NCBI RefSeq assembly: GCF_001277995.1
Contig: NZ_CP009220.1
Coordinates: 248,001 to 312,000, forward strand
Direction: 5' to 3'
Source of the DNA: Corynebacterium deserti GIMN1.010
GTDB lineage: Bacteria; Actinomycetota; Actinomycetes; Mycobacteriales; Mycobacteriaceae
Length of the DNA: 64,000 nucleotides
Both the position numbers and the translations under genes were made by a program. The notes under the pieces were generated by a model. That model ran no database searches. It was not told where the DNA came from and was given only the letters and a program-made list of their open reading frames with translations. How positions within the stretch are numbered: position 1 is the first letter of the stretch; the number at the start of each line of letters is the position of its first letter. Shown here piece by piece: positions 38,497-45,860 of this stretch.

Positions 38497-38790
38497 TTAG
38501 CTAGACAGCAGATCCGCAATTCCCAAGGTCACTGCAGTGGAACCGATGGCGGTGGAGCCGAGTCCAACGGCAAAGAAACCAGCGGTGCTCTGAATTGCTC
38601 CTTCAACCTGTGCGGCCTGAGCAGCAGGCAGGAAGCTCAACAGATCGGTGACTTCTTGTGGAAGCTGGATCCCAGAGCTGAGGTTTGAGGAACCGGTAGT
38701 CGAGCCAGCTTCCTGTGCGCTAGCGACTCCAGTGCCACCAGCCAGAGCGGCAGTAGCGATTGCAATAGCTGCGATTGATTTCATACGCAT
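38497..38790 (-). CDS. small secreted protein, paralogue 1
   Basis: A 97-residue protein with a Sec signal peptide (MRMKSIAAIAIATAALAGGTGVASAQ, cleavage expected after ASA). The mature part is short and hydrophobic, with VEGAIQSTAG and a C-terminal AIGSTAVTLGIADLL. It has the same length and layout as the protein at 40525-40818, with shared MR-KS-AAIA, ASAQ, IQLPQE/IEIPQE and AIQSTAG segments. GAAGGACT upstream is the ribosome site. Function unknown; a cell-envelope location is likely. Confidence 0.8.
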   Translation of the reverse strand: MRMKSIAAIAIATAALAGGTGVASAQEAGSTTGSSNLSSGIQLPQEVTDLLSFLPAAQAAQVEGAIQSTAGFFAVGLGSTAIGSTAVTLGIADLLSS

Positions 38791-38842
38791 GGGATCAGTC
38801 CTTCACTAGATGAAAAAAGATTCATGCTCCAAAATACATGCC

Positions 38843-39298
38843 TCATACCTGGGGGCGAGCTGGTTTCACCACTTTCATGGCAAAACGTGATGAAATCTTT
38901 GCAATACCTGGCACGGTTTGAATGTGATTGGACAAAAATTGCTCATAAGCTTCCAAATCAGCAACACCGATGCGAACAAAATAATCTGGCGAACCAAAAA
39001 GCCTATGTAGTTCCAGTACTTCATCATGCTGCGCAACGGAGCTTTCAAAATTTTCCACAGTGGAGCGGTCGAAGTTGCTGAGTGTAACATCCACGGTCAC
39101 CTCAAATCCACGATTCATCACCGCAGGGTTAATGTCCGCACTGTAGCCCAAAATGATTCCTTCGGCTTCCAAACGCTGCACCCTCCTCAAACAAGGTCCC
39201 GGAGTGAGATGCACTTTGTCAGCTAGTGCGAGATTTGAAATGCGCGCATTCGCGCTGAGCTCCGCAATAATTGCGCGATCAATGGAATCAAGCTTCAT
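38843..39298 (-). CDS. lrp: Lrp/AsnC-family regulator of brnFE
   Basis: Leucine-responsive regulator, 151 residues from the ATG at 39298 (MKLDSIDRAIIAEL). The N-terminal winged helix contains NARISNLALADKVHLTPGPCLRRVQRLE; the C-terminal RAM domain (GVADLEAYEQFLSNHIQTVPG) senses amino acids. In C. glutamicum Lrp activates the divergent exporter operon brnFE in response to leucine, isoleucine, valine and methionine. The shared intergenic region is only 74 nt. Confidence 0.94.
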   Translation of the reverse strand: MKLDSIDRAIIAELSANARISNLALADKVHLTPGPCLRRVQRLEAEGIILGYSADINPAVMNRGFEVTVDVTLSNFDRSTVENFESSVAQHDEVLELHRLFGSPDYFVRIGVADLEAYEQFLSNHIQTVPGIAKISSRFAMKVVKPARPQV

Positions 39299-39372
39299 AT
39301 ATTGCACAATAGCCTATTCCAAGTGCGCGAACTGGCAACAAAACTACCCGGTATTTGTGTGATGATTGTAAT

Positions 39373-40128
39373 GTGCATAAAACGCAAGAGATTCATTCAA
39401 GCCTGGAGGTTTCGCCATCCAAGGCGGCCTTGGAACCAGGTGATAAAGGTTATCGTCGATACGAAATCGCGCAAGGGCTAAAAACCTCCCTTGCTGCAGG
39501 TTTGGGCATGTATCCGATTGGTATTGCGTTTGGCCTTTTAGTTATTCAATACGGATACGAATGGTGGGCGGCCCCACTATTTTCCGGACTGATCTTCGCA
39601 GGGTCCACAGAAATGTTGGTCATCGCCCTCTTCGTCGGCGCAGCTCCTCTGGGTGCCATCGCGCTCACGACGCTTCTGGTGAACTTTCGCCACGTATTCT
39701 ATGCGTTTTCATTCCCGCTGTATGTGGTCAAAAACCCCATTGCCCGATTCTATTCGGTTTTTGCGCTTATCGACGAAGCCTACGCAGTCACTGCGGCCAT
39801 GCCCGCAGGCTGGTCGGCGTGGCGACTTATCTCGATGCAAATAGCGTTTCACTCCTACTGGGTATTCGGCGGTCTCACCGGAGTGGCGATCGCAGAGTTG
39901 ATTCCTTTTGAAATTAAGGGCCTCGAGTTCGCTCTTTGTGCTCTCTTTGTCACGCTTACTTTGGATTCCTGCCGAACGAAGAAACAGATACCTTCTTTAC
40001 TGCTTGCAGCTTTCAGCTTCACCATCGCTCTTGTGGTGATGTCAGGTCAGGCTCTATTTGCAGCGCTGTTGATCTTTTTGGGGTTGTTGACCATCCGGTA
40101 TTCCTTCTTGGAAAAGGCTGCTAAATGA
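39373..40128 (+). CDS. brnF: branched-chain amino acid exporter, large subunit BrnF
   Basis: AzlC-type membrane protein of 251 residues from GTG at 39373 (VHKTQEIHSSLEV). It exports isoleucine, leucine, valine and methionine together with BrnE. Hallmarks are GLGMYPIGIAFGLLVIQYGYEWWAAPLFSGLIFAGSTEMLVIAL and LLVNFRHVFYAFSFPLYV. An in-frame TTG at 39355 is an unlikely alternative. The stop overlaps the brnE start as ATGA. Confidence 0.95.
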   Translation: MHKTQEIHSSLEVSPSKAALEPGDKGYRRYEIAQGLKTSLAAGLGMYPIGIAFGLLVIQYGYEWWAAPLFSGLIFAGSTEMLVIALFVGAAPLGAIALTTLLVNFRHVFYAFSFPLYVVKNPIARFYSVFALIDEAYAVTAAMPAGWSAWRLISMQIAFHSYWVFGGLTGVAIAELIPFEIKGLEFALCALFVTLTLDSCRTKKQIPSLLLAAFSFTIALVVMSGQALFAALLIFLGLLTIRYSFLEKAAK

Positions 40129-40451
40129 CAACTGATTTCTCCTATATTCTCCTTGTTGTCGCAGTGTGTGCAGTCATTACTTTTGCGCTTCGGGCGGTTC
40201 CGTTCTTAATCCTCAAACCTCTGCGTGAATCACAATTTGTGGGCAAAATGGCGATGTGGATGCCCGCAGGAATCCTTGCAATTCTGACCGCCTCTACATT
40301 CCGTAGCAATGCGATAGACCTGAAGACTCTAACTTTTGGCCTCATTGCCATTGTGATTACAGTGGTGGCGCATCTTCTTGGTGGTCGGCGCACACTGCTC
40401 AGCGTTGGCGCTGGCACTATCGCTTTTGTTGGACTGGTGAACCTGTTTTAA
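40125..40451 (+). CDS. brnE: branched-chain amino acid exporter, small subunit BrnE
   Basis: AzlD-type 108-residue membrane protein with four hydrophobic segments, the essential partner of BrnF. The sequence YILLVVAVCAVITFALRAVPFLILKPLRES is typical of the AzlD family. It overlaps brnF by 4 nt. Confidence 0.95.
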   Translation: MTTDFSYILLVVAVCAVITFALRAVPFLILKPLRESQFVGKMAMWMPAGILAILTASTFRSNAIDLKTLTFGLIAIVITVVAHLLGGRRTLLSVGAGTIAFVGLVNLF

Positions 40452-40471
40452 AACTGTATAAATAACAAAAA

Positions 40472-40507
40472 CCGCATTCCCTCAACCTCAAGGGGATGCG
40501 GATTTTT
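40472..40507 (+). terminator. terminator after brnFE
   Basis: CCGCATTCCC pairs with GGGATGCGG and is followed by a T run. Confidence 0.85.
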
Positions 40508-40524
40508 ACTTAATTCGGGAGGTT

Positions 40525-40818
40525 TTAAGCAGACAGTACTGCAGAACCAGCAGCTCCCAGGCCAAGGAATGGAAGAACGATTGGAAGGATGATGCCAGCG
40601 GTGCTGTTCAGTGCGACCGAACCTGCGGTGCTCTGGATTGCAGATTCAGCATCGGCGTAGGACATGCCTGGCACGAAGTTCTGCACGGTCTGGACGAATT
40701 CTTGAGGGATCTCAATCATGGAGCTAGGGCTAACCTGCTGAGCGCTAGCAACACTTGCAGATCCGCCCATGATTACTGCGGTGGAAAGTGCGATGGCTGC
40801 AACTGACTTGAAACGCAT
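40525..40818 (-). CDS. small secreted protein, paralogue 2
   Basis: A 97-residue secreted protein (signal MRFKSVAAIALSTAVIMGGSASVASAQ). The mature part has IEIPQEFVQTVQNFVPGMSYADAESAIQSTAG and ends in a hydrophobic Gly/Leu/Ala stretch (IILPIVLPFLGLGAAGSAV). It is the same size as the protein at 38497-38790 and shares AIQSTAG and the signal. AAGGAGTCCCT gives a strong ribosome site. The pair flanks lrp-brnFE. Function unknown. Confidence 0.8.
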   Translation of the reverse strand: MRFKSVAAIALSTAVIMGGSASVASAQQVSPSSMIEIPQEFVQTVQNFVPGMSYADAESAIQSTAGSVALNSTAGIILPIVLPFLGLGAAGSAVLSA

Positions 40819-40925
40819 AGGGACTCCTTAAAAATATTGCATTGAAATTGGTCTTGCCCCTATGAAAATAATGTATGAGGTCTGATAATTCTTGAAAATA
40901 GAATGTGTTCTGTATCTGTTTATTT

Positions 40926-41273
40926 TTAGCCGATTTGAAGGATTGTGCGCAGGCTGGTGAACGTCACCGGTTGGACTTGATGGAAGACGGTACGACCTTC
41001 AGGGATTCTTACCAGCAGGCCAGCGTCAGTCATCTTTTTCAGGTGGTGGGAGATGGTGGGTTGACTAAGTCCCATGATCTCGGTGAGTTCGTTGACCGTA
41101 GTAGGGGCGCAACCTTCTGCTGCAAGGTGAGACAGGATTCTCAAGCGAACTGGTTCGCCGAGCACTTTGAAAATCTCGGCGTAACGTTCAGCATCGTCCA
41201 CATTGAGGGGTTCTGCCGCGAGTGAGCAGCATTCTGCAGGGTTAATGAGCGGTAGGTGGATGGGTGTGGTCAT
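40926..41273 (-). CDS. arsR: arsenic-responsive repressor ArsR
   Basis: Winged-helix repressor that releases DNA on binding As(III). I start it at the ATG at 41273 (MTTPIHLPLINPAECC) because this puts the cysteines at 15, 16 and 55, the numbering of the three-coordinate arsenite site characterised in C. glutamicum ArsR. The recognition helix is LTEIMGLSQPTISHHLKKM. 115 residues. Divergent from acr3-arsC, with AT-rich dyads between. Confidence 0.93.
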   Translation of the reverse strand: MTTPIHLPLINPAECCSLAAEPLNVDDAERYAEIFKVLGEPVRLRILSHLAAEGCAPTTVNELTEIMGLSQPTISHHLKKMTDAGLLVRIPEGRTVFHQVQPVTFTSLRTILQIG

Positions 41274-41283
41274 GTCCATCATC

Positions 41284-41340
41284 ATATATTGACGTATATC
41301 GATATTGAAGGTATTTTTATATCGTCAAACATCAATATGA
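41284..41340. promoter_or_regulatory. ars intergenic operator region
   Basis: AT-rich dyad sequence TATATTGACGTATATCGATA and, 20 nt on, ATATCGTCAAACATCAATAT, with TTGAC/GTCAA and GATATTGA/ATCAATAT as inverted pairs. The position between divergent arsR and acr3 and the ATA-TTGA type pattern fit ArsR operators. Confidence 0.65.
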
Positions 41341-41354
41341 TCGAAAGCTGGCTC

Positions 41355-42437
41355 ATGACCCTGACTGAAAAGCCCCCGACACCTCGAGCAGCCGGCTCAA
41401 TGTCGTTTTTTGACCGATGGTTAGCCGCCTGGATTTTCTTGGCTATGGCTGCCGGATTGTTGATCGGCAAGGTCTTTCCAGGAATTGGGGCGCTTTTGAG
41501 TGCAGTGGAAATCGGTGGAATTTCCATTCCAATTGCCATTGGTCTGATCATCATGATGTATCCACCTTTGGCCAAGGTTCGCTACGACAAAACTAAAGAA
41601 ATCACCACAGACAGCACTCTCATGGTGGTGTCGATTGTGTTGAACTGGGTCGTTGGACCAGCACTTATGTTTGTCCTGGCGTGGTTGTTTCTTCCCGATC
41701 AGCCAGAGCTTCGCACTGGGCTAATCCTTGTCGGCCTCGCGCGCTGTATCGCGATGGTTTTGGTATGGAGTGATCTCGCTCGTGGTGACCGAGAAGCAAC
41801 TGCTGTGTTGGTTGCGATCAACTCGGTGTTCCAGATCCTCATGTTCGGTGTGCTTGGTTGGTTTTACCTGCAGATTCTTCCGTCGTGGCTGGGGCTTGAC
41901 ACAACGTCGGTGACTTTCTCTGTGATATCAATCGTGACTTCCGTTCTCGTGTTCTTGGGCGTACCACTTGTAGCTGGTGTTTTAACCCGCGTCATTGGCG
42001 AGAAAACAAAGGGTCGTCGCTGGTACGAAGACACGTTCCTGCCCAAGATTTCACCCTTGGCGTTGATAGGTTTGCTGTACACGATTGTTGTGCTGTTTTC
42101 TTTGCAGGGGGATGAAATTACAGCGCAGCCGTGGACGGTGGCTCGGCTAGCACTGCCATTGTTGATTTATTTTGTGGGCATGTTTTTCATTTCCCTGGTG
42201 GTATCCAAACTGTCCGGGTTAACTTATGAGCGTGCTGCTTCTGTGTCTTTTACTGCAGCAGGAAACAACTTCGAACTAGCGATTGCGGTATCAATTGGCA
42301 CATTTGGTGCGACATCACCGCAGGCGTTAGCCGGAACGATCGGCCCTTTGATTGAAGTCCCAGTATTAGTTGGATTGGTATATGTCATGTTGTGGCTAGG
42401 ACCGAAAATCTTTAAAAAGGAGAATGCAGGATCATGA
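41355..42437 (+). CDS. acr3: arsenite efflux permease, ACR3 family
   Basis: Ten-segment arsenite exporter. I start it at the ATG at 41355 ([14 protein letters not shown]), 360 residues; another ATG at 41337 is in frame. Typical ACR3 features are [13 protein letters not shown], the conserved Cys in [32 protein letters not shown], and [18 protein letters not shown] near the end. Overlaps arsC by 4 nt, so reduction of arsenate and export of arsenite are coupled. Confidence 0.94.
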   Translation: MTLTEKPPTPRAAGSMSFFDRWLAAWIFLAMAAGLLIGKVFPGIGALLSAVEIGGISIPIAIGLIIMMYPPLAKVRYDKTKEITTDSTLMVVSIVLNWVVGPALMFVLAWLFLPDQPELRTGLILVGLARCIAMVLVWSDLARGDREATAVLVAINSVFQILMFGVLGWFYLQILPSWLGLDTTSVTFSVISIVTSVLVFLGVPLVAGVLTRVIGEKTKGRRWYEDTFLPKISPLALIGLLYTIVVLFSLQGDEITAQPWTVARLALPLLIYFVGMFFISLVVSKLSGLTYERAASVSFTAAGNNFELAIAVSIGTFGATSPQALAGTIGPLIEVPVLVGLVYVMLWLGPKIFKKENAGS

Positions 42438-42823
42438 AATCAGTTTTGTTTGTGTGCGTGGGAAATGGCGGAAAATCACAGATGGCAGCGGCGCTGGCAC
42501 AGAAGTATGCGTCAGATTCAGTAGAGATCCATTCTGCCGGAACCAATCCTGCACAGGGGTTAAACCAATTGTCTGTGGAATCCATCGCTGAGGTGGGTGC
42601 TGATATGTCGAAAGGAATTCCCAAAGCGATCAATCCAGAGCTGCTGCGCACTGTCGATCGCGTGATCATTTTGGGTGATGATGCGCAGGTAGATATGCCT
42701 GAATCTGCGCAGGGCACGCTTGAGCGTTGGTCAATTGAAGAGCCGGATGCTCAAGGAATGGAGCGCATGCGTATTGTGCGGGATCAGATCGACAACCGTG
42801 TCCAAGCTTTGCTAGCTGAATAA
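42434..42823 (+). CDS. arsC: single-cysteine arsenate reductase, mycothiol-type
   Basis: Low-molecular-weight phosphatase fold, 129 residues. The active loop is [14 protein letters not shown]: Cys8 followed five residues later by Lys14, where most members have Arg. Cys8 is the only cysteine in the protein, so the intramolecular disulfide cascade of thioredoxin-linked ArsC is impossible; the mycothiol/mycoredoxin mechanism known in C. glutamicum fits. The distal Asp loop appears as [13 protein letters not shown]. Confidence 0.9.
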   Translation: MKSVLFVCVGNGGKSQMAAALAQKYASDSVEIHSAGTNPAQGLNQLSVESIAEVGADMSKGIPKAINPELLRTVDRVIILGDDAQVDMPESAQGTLERWSIEEPDAQGMERMRIVRDQIDNRVQALLAE

Positions 42824-42831
42824 GAGCAATA

Positions 42832-42876
42832 AAAAGAGGGCGTGCCAGCAATAACTGGTTGGCACGCCCTCTTTTT
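42832..42876. terminator. terminator between arsC and mrpG
   Basis: AGAGGGCGTGCCA pairs with TGGCACGCCCTCT, with AAAA and TTTTT flanks on the two sides, so it serves the convergent ars and mrp operons. Confidence 0.9.
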
Positions 42877-42888
42877 ATTTAGAGGATC

Positions 42889-43209
42889 TTATTTGGATCG
42901 TCTATTATCCACCACGGTCACACCATAGATGGAGCGTCCCATGTAGTAGGAACCAACGGAACCGATGACCCACACGCCGATGATGGCGATGATCGCTCGG
43001 ATGAAGTTGTTGGGGTTAAATCCATCAATTGACCAGGTGTGAATCAGCAGCGCAATGATGAGCAGCGGTATGGAGACACCCACGGTGGGGCCAAGCAGGT
43101 TGGCTCGGGTGAGCGGATCCGGTGCGCGCCACAAAGCGATTGCAGTACCTAGAGAAAACAGGCCTGCGAGGATCACGAGGATGGAGACGATGATCTCTGA
43201 AATGGTCAT
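42889..43209 (-). CDS. mrpG: Mrp antiporter subunit G
   Basis: A 106-residue membrane protein with three hydrophobic segments and the family core LFSLGTAIALWRAPDPLTRANLLGPTVGVSIPLL. It is the last gene of the six-gene mrp operon. MrpG is a small structural subunit of the multi-subunit cation/proton antiporter. Its ATG lies directly next to the mrpF stop. Confidence 0.92.
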   Translation of the reverse strand: MTISEIIVSILVILAGLFSLGTAIALWRAPDPLTRANLLGPTVGVSIPLLIIALLIHTWSIDGFNPNNFIRAIIAIIGVWVIGSVGSYYMGRSIYGVTVVDNRRSK

Positions 43210-43482
43210 TTACCTGCGTCCCTTCGAAATGATGCGAGCCATGGACAGGGTTGGAAGTACGCCACCTAAGACTGCAGCGAGAAGTGCAATTTCAAAGGCG
43301 ATCGACGTTGGGTTGTTGAGTGCCCAGATGAGGTAGATCGCGATCATGGAGTAGAAAACCATGTCGGAAAGCACAGTGCGGGTGAGGAAATCTTTGGTGC
43401 GCAGAATCAGAACCAGGGCAGCCAAGAGGGAGAGAGCAAACATGCAGATGCCAACTGTGGTGACAATTTCAAAAGCAGTCAT
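43210..43482 (-). CDS. mrpF: Mrp antiporter subunit F
   Basis: A 90-residue protein with three membrane segments. The motif LRTKDFLTRTVLSDMVFYSMIAIYL matches MrpF (usual DR-VALD region). Six nt after mrpE and adjacent to mrpG. Confidence 0.9.
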   Translation of the reverse strand: MTAFEIVTTVGICMFALSLLAALVLILRTKDFLTRTVLSDMVFYSMIAIYLIWALNNPTSIAFEIALLAAVLGGVLPTLSMARIISKGRR

Positions 43483-43488
43483 GTTTTT

Positions 43489-43944
43489 TTAAAACTCCCT
43501 CTTGTCTTTGCTGACGGTGTTTTGGGCGGTGTCAGCGATCTCGCGGCTTGGCCATTCGGCATCGCCTGGTCGGATCTCCTTGTAAGGGCCTTGACCTGGG
43601 ACACCATGGTCAATTGAAGCGACCGAAGGGACGAGGCGCTGTTCCATGTCAGCGATGGATTCGAAAACTTCCACGGGATTGGAACCAAACACTGCTTGGA
43701 TTAGCAAAATGGTGGGGTCGCCGGGCTTGCGGGGTTCGCGTAGGCCCAGGGACAGGGTGGAAGGAGTCGCGGTGATGCACGTTGACAGGGCAGCGATCTG
43801 GAAGTCTGTGGTTACGCGAAGTGGGTATCGGATAACAACGGGGTTGAAGCCAGAGTCCTTGCGAACCACGGCCTTCATAACATCAAAGCCCGCGATGAGA
43901 ATTTGGCCGATCAGCCACGGAATGAATTTCAGGGCGTTAAGCAT
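43489..43944 (-). CDS. mrpE: Mrp antiporter subunit E
   Basis: A 151-residue protein with an N-terminal membrane region (FIPWLIGQILIAGFDVMKAVV) and the MrpE pattern VIRYPLRVTTDFQIAALSTCITATPSTLSLGL. The last 60 residues are soluble. The start shares one base with the mrpD stop (TAATG). Confidence 0.92.
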   Translation of the reverse strand: MLNALKFIPWLIGQILIAGFDVMKAVVRKDSGFNPVVIRYPLRVTTDFQIAALSTCITATPSTLSLGLREPRKPGDPTILLIQAVFGSNPVEVFESIADMEQRLVPSVASIDHGVPGQGPYKEIRPGDAEWPSREIADTAQNTVSKDKREF

Positions 43945-45476
43945 TAATTTCCTCCCTGGTAGCTAGGGCTAGGCACACCGATGGCGTTTTCACCGAGTAC
44001 AGCCTGTTGGTATGCATCGGTGTTCAAGAGGCCGTCGGTGGCGGTGAGGGTCGCGTCGATAAGCGGGCCCGCGATGATAAACATGCCTACCGATAAAATG
44101 ATCAAGCTGAGCGCTGGGGCAATTTTTGCTGGGCTGATGCGCAGCTGCGGCGAGACGCCGCGCTGGTGCATTGTGCCACCCCAGAAGACTTCGCGCCACA
44201 CGCGGATCATGGAGAGCAGCGCGCCGAGGCTGGCGATGATGATGGCGGCGATTGCGATCCAAGCAGCGGCATTGCCGACGCGGGCGATCTCGAGCAGGAT
44301 GAGCGCCTTGCCCCACATGCCGGAAAATGGTGGGAAACCAACAACAGAGAAGGCACCTGCGGCGAACACTGCTGCGACGACGGGTTCGCGGCGTGCAAGG
44401 CCAGACAGCTTGGACAACATGCCGGTGCCGTAGGTTTCTTCGATTGCGCCGGAAGTGAGCACCAATGCAGCGATGGTGATCATGTGGTGCAGGGTGTACA
44501 ACAGACCAGCGGCAAGTGCGCGCTGTGGATCGTCGGCGGTAAACGCCATCATGATGAGAATGAACGGCATACCGTTGACCATTTGGTAGGCAAGGATGCG
44601 ACGGATGGAGTTTTCACCAAGGCCTGCGAAGCCACCGACCAGCATGGATACCACCATGAATGCGACGATCAGCCAGTTCCAGGTGGGATCCATGTCAAAA
44701 ATGTGCACCCAAATGCGGTAGAGCATGTATACCGCGACTTTGGTGTGCAAACCGGAGAACAACCCCATTACAGCTGCTGACGTACCAGGATAGGTGCGTG
44801 GCAGCCATGTGTGCACTGGGAATACACCGGCTTTAACCGCGATGGCAATAACCACGATGCCCATTGCGCTGGCAACCAGGGGGTTGCCTTCTACAACATC
44901 TTGTAGTGCTGCGATGTTGACTGAGCCGATGACACCGTAGACGATTCCCACACCTGCAACCAGCAATGTGGAGGCAGAAAGATTGACTAGTACGAAGATT
45001 CGTCCAGAGGCTAGGCGCGACCACGTTCCGGTCATGGTGATCAAACCATAGGAAGGCAGCAGCATCACTTCGATGAACACAAAGAAGTTGAAAAGATCGG
45101 CAGTAAGCAGTGCACCATTGACACCGGTGATGAGCATCAGCGTCAGAGCTGGGTAGAACCGTGCGCGGGTTTCACCAACCGTGGTGGCAAACCAGTTGGC
45201 GGCCACAGCCACGATCGACGTGGTGATGATCATGATGGCGCTAAAGGTGTCTGCTGCAAATGGGATGGCTACACCACCGACATACAGGCCCACACTGTGC
45301 GCGATGGGACCATGCTCTGCAGTGTAGGAAAATAGCCACATACCTGCAAAGATGCCTGCGAAGGGAACAATTATGTGGAGAACATCACGGACGATTCGCC
45401 ATGGAACAAGCACCGCGAGGGCAGAGGCTGCCAGCGGTACGGCAACGAAGATGGGGAGGAGAATATCCATAGCCAT
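43944..45476 (-). CDS. mrpD: Mrp antiporter subunit D
   Basis: A 510-residue membrane protein homologous to the NuoL/M/N antiporter-like subunits of complex I. About 14 hydrophobic segments; conserved charged residues are in FVFIEVMLLPSYGLI (Glu) and AVKAGVFPVHTWLPRTYPGTSAAVMGLFSGLHTKVAVYML (Lys and His). It probably carries protons against sodium in the antiporter. Confidence 0.95.
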   Translation of the reverse strand: MAMDILLPIFVAVPLAASALAVLVPWRIVRDVLHIIVPFAGIFAGMWLFSYTAEHGPIAHSVGLYVGGVAIPFAADTFSAIMIITTSIVAVAANWFATTVGETRARFYPALTLMLITGVNGALLTADLFNFFVFIEVMLLPSYGLITMTGTWSRLASGRIFVLVNLSASTLLVAGVGIVYGVIGSVNIAALQDVVEGNPLVASAMGIVVIAIAVKAGVFPVHTWLPRTYPGTSAAVMGLFSGLHTKVAVYMLYRIWVHIFDMDPTWNWLIVAFMVVSMLVGGFAGLGENSIRRILAYQMVNGMPFILIMMAFTADDPQRALAAGLLYTLHHMITIAALVLTSGAIEETYGTGMLSKLSGLARREPVVAAVFAAGAFSVVGFPPFSGMWGKALILLEIARVGNAAAWIAIAAIIIASLGALLSMIRVWREVFWGGTMHQRGVSPQLRISPAKIAPALSLIILSVGMFIIAGPLIDATLTATDGLLNTDAYQQAVLGENAIGVPSPSYQGGN

Positions 45477-45860
45477 TTAAGCTCGGTCCTCCTGATCTGT
45501 TGGGTTGGTGACTGAACGAGCGCTAGTAGTCAAAGGCGATTGATCGTCATCTGGTTCGATGGAGCGGGTGTCGTCGCTGCGTCCCAGTGCTGCCAAGGCC
45601 AACATGATGGTTGTGGTGGCCATCGCGATGACGATGGCGGTGAGGACGAACGCTTGGGGGAGTGGATCGGCGGCGTCGGTAAGCGGGGTCCTGTCGGGGA
45701 AGGCTTCGCCGCGCCACGCGGGCACGCCGGCGTACAGGATGGTCAGGTTCGCCGCGTGGCCGATCAGTGACATGCCGAAGACGATGCGCACCATTCCGCG
45801 TTGCTGAATGAGGTAGACACCTCCACCGAAAAGTATCGCGACTGTCAGTGCGAGAATCAT
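45477..45860 (-). CDS. mrpC: Mrp antiporter subunit C
   Basis: A 127-residue NuoK-like protein with three membrane segments (GVYLIQQRGMVRIVFGMSLIGHAANLTIL, VLTAIVIAMATTTIMLALAALGR). The C-terminal 30 residues are a hydrophilic tail. It overlaps mrpA by 4 nt and abuts mrpD. Confidence 0.94.
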   Translation of the reverse strand: MILALTVAILFGGGVYLIQQRGMVRIVFGMSLIGHAANLTILYAGVPAWRGEAFPDRTPLTDAADPLPQAFVLTAIVIAMATTTIMLALAALGRSDDTRSIEPDDDQSPLTTSARSVTNPTDQEDRA

